A stretch of 64,000 bases of DNA from Firmicutes bacterium HGW-Firmicutes-14 (GTDB lineage: Bacteria; Bacillota; Thermincolia; Thermincolales; UBA2595), in contig PHAB01000005.1 in NCBI GenBank assembly GCA_002840275.1, positions 1 to 64,000 of the forward strand, given 5' to 3'. Position 1 is the stretch's first letter. Each line of letters starts with the position of its first letter. Positions 1 to 8,288 of the stretch are shown here, in pieces. The notes under the pieces were generated by a model that made no database searches, had not been told where the DNA came from, and worked only from the letters and a program-made list of their open reading frames with translations. The translations under genes and the position numbers were made by a program.

Positions 1-29
1 AAAAGCAATTATCCTGTAAAAATAAAAAA

Positions 30-70
30 AACATCTTTAAAACCTTGATATATAAGGGTTTAAAGATGTT
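30..70 (-). terminator. inverted repeat, possible leftward terminator
   Basis: Arms at 30-44 and 57-70 form a roughly 13-bp AT-rich hairpin. Read on the minus strand the hairpin is followed by a T-rich run (positions 29 down to about 20); read on the plus strand it is not. It would insulate the operon on the right from leftward transcription. No minus-strand gene is visible to its right, so its client is unclear. Confidence 0.4.
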
Positions 71-118
71 AACTAATGTAACATTATTTATAATATGTTG
101 CATTAAATTTATAGCTGT

Positions 119-203
119 CTGAAAAAGGCAAACTTAACGAAAGTTAAGGGCGCAAAGCCATGGGTCTAAGGTATAGTACTATGATTGCCAGGTTGCCGCA
201 TGA
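119..203 (+). promoter_or_regulatory. class I cyclic-di-GMP riboswitch (GEMM-I), copy 1
   Basis: The aptamer core is recognisable: AAAGGCAAAC, a GAAA-capped P2 stem, GCGCAAAGCCATGGGTCTAA, then GATTGCCAGGTTGCCG. A TATAAT-like -10 lies at 89-94, but I see no good -35. A terminator hairpin follows at 215-254, suggesting transcriptional control of the six-gene operon beginning at 269. GEMM-I RNAs bind c-di-GMP; a subclass prefers cGAMP, and I did not resolve which applies. The core is nearly identical to a second copy at 48636-48716. Confidence 0.93.
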
Positions 204-214
204 AGCGTAAACCA

Positions 215-254
215 ATAGACCCTTTGCTAAGACAAAGGGTCTATCACTATTTTT
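215..254 (+). terminator. riboswitch expression-platform terminator
   Basis: A perfect 12-bp stem (215-226 with 233-244) with a 6-nt loop is followed by CACTATTTTT. It lies between the aptamer and the ribosome-binding site of the HD-GYP gene, the usual place for a ligand-controlled intrinsic terminator. Whether the ligand turns transcription on or off cannot be read from the sequence alone. Confidence 0.85.
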
Positions 255-268
255 GGAGAGGGTGCTGG

Positions 269-2386
269 ATGAACAATTGCAATAACAATAACAATAGCAA
301 TAGCAACGGTGTAACTCTCTATGATTATGGCAGAATTGTATTTGCCATAATTGTACCGGTTTTAAGCAGAATATATGGAAAGATAAACAACGTTTATTTA
401 GTTTTTTACACACTTATTTTTATTTACAGTGTTGGATTGCCGATTCTGCGAAGACAGATTCCTGCTGTAAAGATTTATACTAAGTTTTTTATCATCACCG
501 ATACTATTTTAATTTTTTTACTGCTTTTCTTAATTCAAAATAACAGCACCTTCAAATTTTTATACCTTTTCCAGATTCTTTATTTTCTTATTGTTGTATT
601 GCTGCTTTTCAAAGCCTGGGAAAAAGAACGGAAAGCTAACCGGGAAATTATAAATAAATTGACCAAGAGAGTGCAAAATGTCAGAGATACTTACGAAATC
701 AGTAAATTCCTGAGGTTTCCTGAAACTAATCTAAATTTTATTGAGGAGAAAATTGAAGCTTACAAAAAAACCTTTGCCAAGTCACTGTTCGCATTGGAAA
801 GACTGCAGGATAATGACACTGTCCGGGACAATAATCTGCAGGATAAGCAGGAAAAGCTGCTTAACACTGTAAGCGGTTTACTGGCCAGGTCACTCAGGGC
901 GGAAACGTGTCTAATTGCATTATTTGACGGTGAAGAAAAAATTACGGTAAAAGGGTCCTTCGGTGACAGACACTTTGATGTGGGAACTACACTTGACCAC
1001 CGTGACGGAATCGTTTACTTAACAAAAATGCGTAATCACCCGACTATTGCAGACCAGCATTCTCCCAAAGAATTAAAGAAGTTTAACGGTATCAAATTTA
1101 ATAATTTAATTAGCTTACCCATTAATTCCGGCACAAATATCCTGGGTATTATTACCCTAATCAACAAACGGACCGAAGATTTTGATAGTTATGAAAGATT
1201 TAATACAGAGGATCAACTGGTTTTAATATCACTTGCTAATCAAATAAGTTTAGTCATTGAAAACCAGTTATTGTTTAAGGTACAAAAAGACACTTTCGTG
1301 ACGACTATCCGTTCCCTGGTTCAAGCTCTTGACACCAGAGACCCATACACCAGAGGGCACTCAGAACAGGTAGCCCAATATGCGGTAATGATTGCCAAAG
1401 AAATGGGATTGTCAGAAATTGAAATAGACAATATTCGTTTTGCCGGATTGCTGCATGATATTGGTAAAATCGGTATTCCCGAAAAATTGTTGAATAAACC
1501 CGGTAAGCTTACCCTCAATGAATTTAATCAAATTAAGATGCATCCGTACATCAGCGCCCAGATATTAAAACCTATCCCTTTATGTACATCTCTGCTGCCT
1601 TTTATTTACCATCACCACGAGCGATGGGACGGCAAGGGTTACCCGGATGGACTGAAGGGTGAAGAAATTCCGCTGGGCGCCAGGATTCTCGCCGTTGCGG
1701 ATTCCTTTGATGCTATGATCGCTGACCGTGTATACCGCCAGGGAAAGGGAAAGGATGTAGCAGTTAACGAGTTGGTTAAATATGCTGCTTGTCAGTTCGA
1801 TCCTATGGTTGTGGATGCGTTTTTAACCGCTGTTGAAAAACAAATGTTTGAAGAAAAAGTAGATTCTGTTTGGAAATTTGACAGTCTGAGCAATGTTTTC
1901 AGGGATGTGCTGAATGCGGTGACCAGTGGTCAGCTGGTAATTTCGGATGACAATGAAATAAACAAGTTAAAGCAGGAAGGAGAGATATTGGGAGAAGCTG
2001 TTGTGAAAAGGCCGGAGGACATTGGTAAGACTCGCTTGGCTGTTAAGGAGGTTTTACAAAAATACAAGGTTCCGGAACAGGAGATTAACAAGATTTTACT
2101 ATGTATCTCCGAGGTAACAACTAATATGTTAAAACATGCTTCCGGCGGGAGAATAATGTGGTGCCTTTGTAATGATGGCAAAATCCGCTTTGTAGCTGAA
2201 GATTCCGGACCGGGACTCAGGCTCAGCGATTTACCGAAAGCTACCCTGGTAAAAGGCCCAAAAAAGAAAAAGGCATTGGGATTTACCGTTTTACTTGAAT
2301 TATTAAACAAAGTTTACTTAAAAACAAATGATTATGGAACAACACTGGTACTGGAACAGAGATTTGACCAAAGTCATGCTGAATAA
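269..2386 (+). CDS. membrane GAF/HD-GYP phosphodiesterase fused to RsbW-like ATPase
   Basis: The start chosen is ATG 269, preceded by GGAGAGGG at 255-262; an in-frame ATG at 185 lies inside the riboswitch and is not credible. The 705-residue product has an Asn-rich N-terminus, about four membrane segments (to about residue 120), a coiled linker, a GAF-like domain (about 200-340) and an HD-GYP domain with H364, H396-D397 and GYP at 457-459. HD-GYP proteins usually hydrolyse c-di-GMP. Residues about 575-700 form a GHKL ATPase of the RsbW/SpoIIAB type, with E615 and N619 of the N-box. Fusing an anti-sigma-type kinase to HD-GYP is unusual. First gene of a six-gene operon behind a c-di-GMP riboswitch, so a feedback role is plausible. 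Confidence 0.9.
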   Translation: MNNCNNNNNSNSNGVTLYDYGRIVFAIIVPVLSRIYGKINNVYLVFYTLIFIYSVGLPILRRQIPAVKIYTKFFIITDTILIFLLLFLIQNNSTFKFLYLFQILYFLIVVLLLFKAWEKERKANREIINKLTKRVQNVRDTYEISKFLRFPETNLNFIEEKIEAYKKTFAKSLFALERLQDNDTVRDNNLQDKQEKLLNTVSGLLARSLRAETCLIALFDGEEKITVKGSFGDRHFDVGTTLDHRDGIVYLTKMRNHPTIADQHSPKELKKFNGIKFNNLISLPINSGTNILGIITLINKRTEDFDSYERFNTEDQLVLISLANQISLVIENQLLFKVQKDTFVTTIRSLVQALDTRDPYTRGHSEQVAQYAVMIAKEMGLSEIEIDNIRFAGLLHDIGKIGIPEKLLNKPGKLTLNEFNQIKMHPYISAQILKPIPLCTSLLPFIYHHHERWDGKGYPDGLKGEEIPLGARILAVADSFDAMIADRVYRQGKGKDVAVNELVKYAACQFDPMVVDAFLTAVEKQMFEEKVDSVWKFDSLSNVFRDVLNAVTSGQLVISDDNEINKLKQEGEILGEAVVKRPEDIGKTRLAVKEVLQKYKVPEQEINKILLCISEVTTNMLKHASGGRIMWCLCNDGKIRFVAEDSGPGLRLSDLPKATLVKGPKKKKALGFTVLLELLNKVYLKTNDYGTTLVLEQRFDQSHAE

Positions 2387-2401
2387 GTTGAGGTGAATGT
2401 T

Positions 2402-3475
2402 ATGCGGGTTATTCCGGTAGATAAAGTAAAACCGGGGATGGTGACAGACCGGGCGGTAATCGGCCCGGGGGGTGAGGTTCTGTTAAGCCGGGGCGTTAAA
2501 ATTAACGGGTATTACCTAAAACGTTTGAAAGAAATCGGAATCCCGGCAGTATACATCAGGGATCATAACATCGGCAATGTGGAATACGATGAGGTGATAT
2601 CTGAACAAACCCGTCAGGAAGCTTTAAGAGTATCCAAGGATGTAATGGACAGTATCCGGTTAAGTTCGGATTTCGATCTGAAGAAGGTTAACAAAATAGT
2701 CGATGAATTGATTTCCGAACTATTGGTTTCCAAAGACCTTTTGGTAGCTCTGGTTGATATGCGGGCAGCTAATGATACAAGTTTTTATCACGGTGTAAAT
2801 ACTACCGTTTTATCGGTTATTACCGGAATCGCCCTGGGCTATGATATTGAAAAGCTCGGTCAGCTGGCATGCGGCGCATTGTTTCACGATATCGGAATAA
2901 TCATGCTGCCTCCGGAGCTGCTGAAAAGACAAGCGCCTTTGTCAGCGGAAGAAAATGAAAAAATTATGAAACATCCCGAGCTGGGATTTGAGATTTTGAG
3001 GAAAAAAGAAGGGGTAAGCCTGATGTCAGCCCATGTTGCCCTGCAGCATCATGAAAAATTTGACGGCACCGGTTATCCCAGGGGGTTAACCGGTGATGAA
3101 ATCAGTGAATTTGCCAGGTTAGTAGCAATAACCGCTATCTATGATGATCTTGCCTCTGTTGGGTCTGAAACAAGCCGGGTTTTACCGCACCAAGCCATTG
3201 AATATCTTACAATCCATAGCGGCAAATGGTTTGATCCCGAAATTTTGCAGGTGTTTTTCGGGACTATTGCGGTATTTCCGCTGGGAACGCCAGTTCTTTT
3301 AAATTCCGGAGAAACAGCTTTGGTCACCAGGGTCAATAAAAAATTTCCAACCCGGCCGGTGGTCAGAGTATTTAAAAACCGGACCGGGGCAAAGGTATTT
3401 CCTCCTTTCGAGATAGATTTGGCTAAAAATCCGGCGTACTTTATCCAAAAAATTTTGGCAAACGATGAGCCATAA
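2402..3475 (+). CDS. HD-GYP domain protein (DUF3391-like N-terminus)
   Basis: ATG 2402 follows AGGTGA at 2391-2396, so it is preferred over the in-frame GTG at 2393. The 357-residue soluble protein starts with a motif (IPVDKVKPGM) typical of the short N-terminal domain preceding many HD-GYP domains. The HD-GYP domain follows, with the HD motif in LFHDIGIIML and a GTGYPRGL version of GYP. Expected activity is hydrolysis of c-di-GMP to GMP, but the first metal-ligand region (FYHGVN) differs from the usual TxxHS pattern, so catalysis is not certain. It sits 15 bases after the preceding HD-GYP gene, giving two HD-GYP proteins in one c-di-GMP-controlled operon. Confidence 0.88.
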   Translation: MRVIPVDKVKPGMVTDRAVIGPGGEVLLSRGVKINGYYLKRLKEIGIPAVYIRDHNIGNVEYDEVISEQTRQEALRVSKDVMDSIRLSSDFDLKKVNKIVDELISELLVSKDLLVALVDMRAANDTSFYHGVNTTVLSVITGIALGYDIEKLGQLACGALFHDIGIIMLPPELLKRQAPLSAEENEKIMKHPELGFEILRKKEGVSLMSAHVALQHHEKFDGTGYPRGLTGDEISEFARLVAITAIYDDLASVGSETSRVLPHQAIEYLTIHSGKWFDPEILQVFFGTIAVFPLGTPVLLNSGETALVTRVNKKFPTRPVVRVFKNRTGAKVFPPFEIDLAKNPAYFIQKILANDEP

Positions 3476-3508
3476 GCAAGCCGAAATTTTGCGAATGGAG
3501 GGGTTAAG

Positions 3509-4702
3509 GTGGATGTAGTAAATGATAAGCCGGAAAAATTAAACATTTTATATCTGGTGTGTTCGACCTTGTTTCGTGAGAATAATGAAGCTGCTTATAC
3601 AACTATTTGTAAGGAAATATGCAAGGAATTGAAGATACACTGCTGCAGCATCTGGCTCAAAGTAACAAACGGTCAGCAAAGGTTAGGTTATTTTGAAAAA
3701 GATGGCAGTCCGGATGATTTGACCCTCTCCAACCTTGATTTTGAAATAAGCAAACATATCATGGAACAAAAAGCGCCGGTTATTAAGGATCTTCCTTTAA
3801 AGGCAATGGGTATCCCGATTTTATACGACAATTCGGTTGTCGGTAGTATTACATGTTATTATCAGGACCGGAATAATGACGGTTTACCGGAAGTGATAAA
3901 AGATATAGCCACAGAGCTGGCTTTTGGGGTTGAACAATTCAAATATAATTTTACAACCGCCAGGCAGCAAAATTTACGTAAGGAACTGGACACTGCCCGT
4001 GATATTCAACAGAGTTTGTTACCAAACCAAATGCCAAAAATCCAGGGCATTACGCTGGGGGCAAGAACCATTCCCACCCATGAAACCAGCGGTGATTATT
4101 ACGATTTTATAATTACTGATCACCAGAATTTGGGGATTGTCATCGGTGATGTGATGGGGAAAGGAGTGCCGGCTGCGTTGTTTATGGCTATTGCCAGAAC
4201 TGTCACCAGGTCGGTTGTCAGGCACGACCTGGCGCCTAACGCGGCTTTGTCGGAGATTAACAGCAGTTTATTTCCGGACCTGTCAACCCAGGGTATGTTT
4301 TTAACCATGTTTTACGCTTTATATAATCCATTACAGAAAGCGTTGCTTTATGCCAGCGCCGGGCATAATCCGCCGCTGATTTTGGAAGACAGTTCAGAGA
4401 AAATAAGCTTTTTGAAAAGCCGGGGTATTTTTATCGGCGGACGTCCCAAATTATCGTATGCCCTGCAGACAAGGAAACTGGGTCCGGGTGATATCGTGCT
4501 TTTTTATACCGATGGACTGACCGAAGCCCAAAACTTCCGGGGGGAACAATTCGGCATTGAAAAGGTAGCGGAAGTATTAAAAGGATACCGTTACTGCGAA
4601 GTACCTGCCATAATTGATTGCTTGAGTATGCGGGTGATGCAGTTTATCGGTGACCGGGAACAAAGTGATGATATAACCTTTGTGGTTTTGAAGGCTGAAT
4701 AG
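3509..4702 (+). CDS. GAF-domain SpoIIE/RsbU-type PP2C phosphatase
   Basis: Starts at GTG 3509 with GGAGGGG at 3497-3503. The 397-residue product has an N-terminal GAF-like sensor (about 10-150), a short coiled linker (ARDIQQSLLPNQMP) typical of RsbU/RsbP-type enzymes, and a SpoIIE phosphatase domain. Metal-binding aspartates are visible in SGDYYDF, IGDVMGKG, DGLTEAQN and SDDITFVV. Such enzymes dephosphorylate a STAS anti-sigma-factor antagonist; a STAS gene lies two genes downstream (6759) and a kinase follows it (7099), completing a partner switch. Confidence 0.92.
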   Translation: MDVVNDKPEKLNILYLVCSTLFRENNEAAYTTICKEICKELKIHCCSIWLKVTNGQQRLGYFEKDGSPDDLTLSNLDFEISKHIMEQKAPVIKDLPLKAMGIPILYDNSVVGSITCYYQDRNNDGLPEVIKDIATELAFGVEQFKYNFTTARQQNLRKELDTARDIQQSLLPNQMPKIQGITLGARTIPTHETSGDYYDFIITDHQNLGIVIGDVMGKGVPAALFMAIARTVTRSVVRHDLAPNAALSEINSSLFPDLSTQGMFLTMFYALYNPLQKALLYASAGHNPPLILEDSSEKISFLKSRGIFIGGRPKLSYALQTRKLGPGDIVLFYTDGLTEAQNFRGEQFGIEKVAEVLKGYRYCEVPAIIDCLSMRVMQFIGDREQSDDITFVVLKAE

Positions 4703-4718
4703 AGAGGTGTTGGTCTGG

Positions 4719-6743
4719 ATGGCGAAAAACGGCTTTATTACTATTAAAGCAGATTCAATGAAAGAAGCGTTGGAAAAAGCCCGGATGCAGTTGAACACCT
4801 CAAAAGAAAACATAGAGGTAAAGGTGGTAGCTAAGGAAAAACACGGTTTTATTTTTCAGAAAGAAACGATCATAATAAAGGCCCGGAGAAAAGAACCGGC
4901 TTTGGAACAGTTGGTGGAAGATGTACTGAGTGGTCCGAAGGTTTACTCGGAGAATATTGAAAGTGTCGCGGACGGGTCGGTTGAAATTACTGAAGGAAAA
5001 ATAGTAGTAAAAAACCCACAATACGGCGGGAAGTATCCTAGTATTGAGCCGGGAGAAAATACTGCGGTGATTATAAACGGAGAACCAGTCTCAGAAGCAA
5101 CTATTATCAGCGCCGAGGATGATGTGAAAGTTAAGGCATTTAATCAGGAACCATACATTGAATTTGCTGTGGAAATTACTGATGATAAAATGAATGCCTT
5201 TTTGGTAGCGAAACGGCGGTTTGGCAGGGAATTTCGGGTTAAGGACTGCCCATCATGTTTAAACGCCAGGGTAAGAACCGAGACAGTTAAAGATGTCCCG
5301 CCACGAAAAATCTCTCCCCGCGAAGTTATCCAATTGTTAAAGGATAAGGGTATTATTTACGGTATCAATGAATCGGCTATGTCAAGGGTTGTGGAAAACA
5401 ATACTGAAGGTACGGTTAAGGTCTTGATTGCCGCGGGACAACCTCCGGAACCCAGTAAGGACGCTGTGATCGAATATGTTTTTGAAAAGAAGGAGGCATC
5501 TTCCGCTGAGACCCCTAACGCTTACAGGAAAATAGCAATTAAGTCTGTTGAGGTTGGCGAAGTACTGGCAGTAAAAAGCTCACCACAGGAAGGGGAAGCC
5601 GGCACAAACTTATTCGGTGAATCTATTGTCCCAAAACCGCCCGAGGATACTAAGATAATAATCGGTGAAGGGGTCAAACTGGTTAAAAATGAAACCGTGG
5701 CGGTTGCCGCTATCACCGGACGGCCTGTGTTGGAAGGAAGGAAGATTAAGATATTAAAAGTTCTGCCCATTTACACGGTAGACGGAGATGTGGATATAAG
5801 TGTCGGTAACATCAATTTTAAGGGAGATGTTTTGGTTTATGGCAATGTATTGGAAGGATTTCGGCTTTGGGCAGGGGGAGACATTACAGTCCTCGGGAAT
5901 GTCATCCAGGCTAAACTGAATGCCGGGGGGAATATCATTATTCATAATAATGCTCTCAGCAGCGAGCTTAACGCCGGAGGTACGGTCCTGATTTATAAAA
6001 GGTTGATACCGGATTTGAAGCATATATCTTCATTGACTCACAATCTATTGAAAGCCATGCAGTTATTAAAGACCAACCGTTCTTTCAAAATCAACACCCC
6101 GCAACAGGGAGAAGGACAACTCATACAGTTGCTTATTGACAATAAATTTAACATGATCCCAAAGTTGATTAAAGAGGTATTTGAAATTATTAATAACAGC
6201 GAGAGCGCCCTGATACCCGAAGTGATAGAAGCTATGAACCAATTGCAGAAACTGACCGGTCTTAATCCTTTAAGAATTCAAAAGGGACAAGAGGTATTTG
6301 ATATCATAAGGACACTTGAAGTGATTGTAGGGAAGTTACAGGAGAACTGTGAATTAAACGAACCTTCCAATGTAACTGCAAATTATATCCAGAACTCCGC
6401 AGTTAAAGCGAGTGGTGATATAATAATTACCGGCCAGGGTGTCATTACTTCCGAATTATTGGCCGGAGGCGATATTAATGTCAACGGCCAGAGAGCTGTA
6501 GTCAGAGGAGGGAAACTTAGCGCCGGTGGAACAATAAGGGTGAATGAACTGGGGTCTAATGCAGACGTAATTTGTATTGTCAAATTAAGTGAAGGGTCTG
6601 TATTGGAAGCGCAGTTGGTGCATCCGGCAGTTACCATTGAATCCGGCAGCGGTAAATACCAATTTAACGATTTATCAAGATGTGTCAGGGCATATATTTC
6701 TCCACAAAAGAAGTTGGAAATTGAGAAATTAAAAGCTAAATAA
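4719..6743 (+). CDS. fapA: FapA / DUF342 beta-helix protein
   Basis: ATG 4719 is preceded by GAGAGGTG; the upstream GTG 4707 lies within that site. The 674-residue protein has an N-terminal Jag/KH-like segment (about 1-55), a FapA N-terminal domain, and a DUF342 region rich in short Gly-Asp/Asn repeats (DVLVYGNVLEGF, AGGDITVLGNV, AGGDINVNGQ) characteristic of a beta-helix. A helical insertion of about 130 residues (about 430-560) interrupts it. FapA family members are linked to flagellar assembly and polarity in Vibrio; the role in Firmicutes is not established. Its place inside a partner-switch operon suggests that surface or motility functions are an output, which is inference. Confidence 0.85.
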   Translation: MAKNGFITIKADSMKEALEKARMQLNTSKENIEVKVVAKEKHGFIFQKETIIIKARRKEPALEQLVEDVLSGPKVYSENIESVADGSVEITEGKIVVKNPQYGGKYPSIEPGENTAVIINGEPVSEATIISAEDDVKVKAFNQEPYIEFAVEITDDKMNAFLVAKRRFGREFRVKDCPSCLNARVRTETVKDVPPRKISPREVIQLLKDKGIIYGINESAMSRVVENNTEGTVKVLIAAGQPPEPSKDAVIEYVFEKKEASSAETPNAYRKIAIKSVEVGEVLAVKSSPQEGEAGTNLFGESIVPKPPEDTKIIIGEGVKLVKNETVAVAAITGRPVLEGRKIKILKVLPIYTVDGDVDISVGNINFKGDVLVYGNVLEGFRLWAGGDITVLGNVIQAKLNAGGNIIIHNNALSSELNAGGTVLIYKRLIPDLKHISSLTHNLLKAMQLLKTNRSFKINTPQQGEGQLIQLLIDNKFNMIPKLIKEVFEIINNSESALIPEVIEAMNQLQKLTGLNPLRIQKGQEVFDIIRTLEVIVGKLQENCELNEPSNVTANYIQNSAVKASGDIIITGQGVITSELLAGGDINVNGQRAVVRGGKLSAGGTIRVNELGSNADVICIVKLSEGSVLEAQLVHPAVTIESGSGKYQFNDLSRCVRAYISPQKKLEIEKLKAK

Positions 6744-6758
6744 ATGGGGGATTATCAG

Positions 6759-7079
6759 ATGTTTGAAGTTATAACTTGTCACAATGAAAGTATAAGTTGT
6801 TTGAAATTATCAGGTGAACTGGATATTTCAACCGTGGAAAAATTCCGGTTGGGTATTGAAAGTATCCCGGAAACATCAACCGAGGTTCACTTGGATTTTT
6901 CCTGTGTTGAGTTTGTAGATTCGACCAGTATAGGCAATCTTGTGCAGGTTATGAATCAAATGAGAGCACAAGGTGTAAAAGTAATGGTAAAAAGGATTCC
7001 CAAGGAAATTTATGAAGTTTTTGACCTCTTGGGGATACCGGAATTAATAGGGGAAGAATATTTCGAATGCCTAATCTGA
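6759..7079 (+). CDS. STAS-domain anti-sigma factor antagonist
   Basis: ATG 6759 is favoured because GGGGG lies 8 bases upstream; an in-frame ATG at 6744 would overlap that site. The 106-residue protein is one STAS domain with SGELDIST near the start and FVDSTSIG around residue 55, the region that carries the phosphorylated Ser/Thr in SpoIIAA/RsbV. In partner switching the dephosphorylated form binds the kinase and releases the sigma factor or other target. It sits directly between FapA and the RsbW-like kinase gene. No sigma factor gene follows, so the target is unknown. Confidence 0.9.
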   Translation: MFEVITCHNESISCLKLSGELDISTVEKFRLGIESIPETSTEVHLDFSCVEFVDSTSIGNLVQVMNQMRAQGVKVMVKRIPKEIYEVFDLLGIPELIGEEYFECLI

Positions 7080-7098
7080 TATCTGAAGGTGAGGCAGC

Positions 7099-7665
7099 AT
7101 GAAGATGGCAAAATTCAAAGCAAAAGTTAATCGAAATATCATAAGTTGCAGAAAAAAGCAACAAAGAGAGGCAATCTTTAAAGTATACAAGGATGTAATT
7201 TATGCCGTTACCCAGGGGAAGTTTTTACTGGTTAACGTCCATGAAATATACTGCTATACCGACGAGGGTGTGAAATTAGCGGCAGTTAACATTTTTACAA
7301 ATAAGGATGTTGGGCTGGCGAGACAGATTACCAGACAGGTAGTAAAAGATGTGTTCCCCGAATACGATAAAATTCAAAAGATACTCCTTTGTGTTTCTGA
7401 GGCGGCTACGAACATCCTGAAACATGCAGGGCCTGGACAACTGATTATTAAGAAAACGTCTGATGATTCACTCAGGTTTATATTTAACGACCATGGACCG
7501 GGTATAGATATTGAGTACCTTCCTTCAATGCTGTTTTACAAAGGATTCTCCACGAAAACTTCTCTGGGGTATGGATTTAACCTTATATACAGTATTGTTG
7601 ACAAAATGATTTTGTCATCGTCCCCAAATGGCACCACTGTCGCTTTTGATATTATACTTGAATGA
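7099..7665 (+). CDS. RsbW/SpoIIAB-like serine kinase (anti-sigma type)
   Basis: ATG 7099 follows GGTGAGG. The 188-residue product has a GHKL ATPase core (about 70-188): the N-box SEAATNILKH, then DHGPG, a glycine-rich lid (LGYGFNLI) and a C-terminal GTT strand. The N-terminal 60 residues (VYKDVIYAVTQGK) resemble the linker ahead of the ATPase domain in the first gene of the operon (VFRDVLNAVTSGQ), implying an internal duplication. Expected to phosphorylate the STAS protein encoded 20 bases upstream. Last gene of the operon; a gap of about 110 bases follows. Confidence 0.9.
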   Translation: MKMAKFKAKVNRNIISCRKKQQREAIFKVYKDVIYAVTQGKFLLVNVHEIYCYTDEGVKLAAVNIFTNKDVGLARQITRQVVKDVFPEYDKIQKILLCVSEAATNILKHAGPGQLIIKKTSDDSLRFIFNDHGPGIDIEYLPSMLFYKGFSTKTSLGYGFNLIYSIVDKMILSSSPNGTTVAFDIILE

Positions 7666-7772
7666 ATAGTAATTACAAATTGAATTTCCGTATTTATGTA
7701 ACCTTGAAAATCGATACTACATAAACTTTAAATGAGTGTGTCCTTAAATTATTTTTTTAAAGGAGAATCAAT

Positions 7773-8264
7773 GTGAAGCCAGCAAAAAAAATTCATTTGG
7801 TATCCTGTCCCTTTAAAGAAGTACACCGGTTTACAAGATGTCCAAACAAATGTTTTAAACCTGGGTGTATGAAACAAACTTTATTTGAATTACGGGTAAT
7901 TGAATTAGTTAATGCTGAAAGAAATAAAGCAGGGCTCAGGTCCTTAAAACATGACAAAAAGTTATCGGAGATGGCCCGGGAAAAGGCGAGGGACATGGTT
8001 GTTCACCGCTATTTTTCTCATAAGTCGCCGAATTACGGATCCCCTTTTAATATGATGAAAAAATTTGGTATCTCCTACCATTGTGCGGGAGAAAACATTG
8101 CTTCCGGTTATAATAGTCCGGAAACTGTTATACAGGGATGGATGAATTCGCCCGGCCACCGGGCCAACATAATGAAGCCTCTTTATTTGCATATCGGAGT
8201 GGGTTATTTCTATACTAACATTGGATTATACAACCATTATTGGACCCAGGAATTTATTCTATAA
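7773..8264 (+). CDS. CAP/SCP-domain protein (YkwD-like) with Cys-rich N-terminus
   Basis: Starts at GTG 7773 after AGGAG at 7761-7765; the overlapping ATG at 7771 is followed at once by a stop. The 163-residue protein has a CAP domain (about 43-163) with HRYFSHKSP, AGENIA and WMNSPGHRANIM, all hallmarks of bacterial YkwD-type proteins. There is no signal peptide. Instead the first 35 residues carry four cysteines (SCPF, RCPNKCF, PGC), which could bind metal or cross-link. Some Bacillus relatives are spore or surface proteins; the function here is unproven. It ends in a terminator shared with the convergent methyltransferase gene. Confidence 0.85.
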   Translation: MKPAKKIHLVSCPFKEVHRFTRCPNKCFKPGCMKQTLFELRVIELVNAERNKAGLRSLKHDKKLSEMAREKARDMVVHRYFSHKSPNYGSPFNMMKKFGISYHCAGENIASGYNSPETVIQGWMNSPGHRANIMKPLYLHIGVGYFYTNIGLYNHYWTQEFIL

Positions 8265-8288
8265 ACCCCCGCTGGGTACCGGGGGTTT
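8263..8288. terminator. bidirectional terminator between convergent genes
   Basis: AAACCCCC (8263-8270) pairs with GGGGGTTT (8281-8288), with additional inner pairing. It overlaps the stop codons of the CAP gene (plus) and the methyltransferase gene (minus). T-tracts are short on both sides. Confidence 0.75.

Noticed and set aside
185-268. Upstream in-frame ATG extending the first HD-GYP gene
   Set aside because: It lies inside the riboswitch aptamer and would have to read through the terminator hairpin; ATG 269 has a proper ribosome site.
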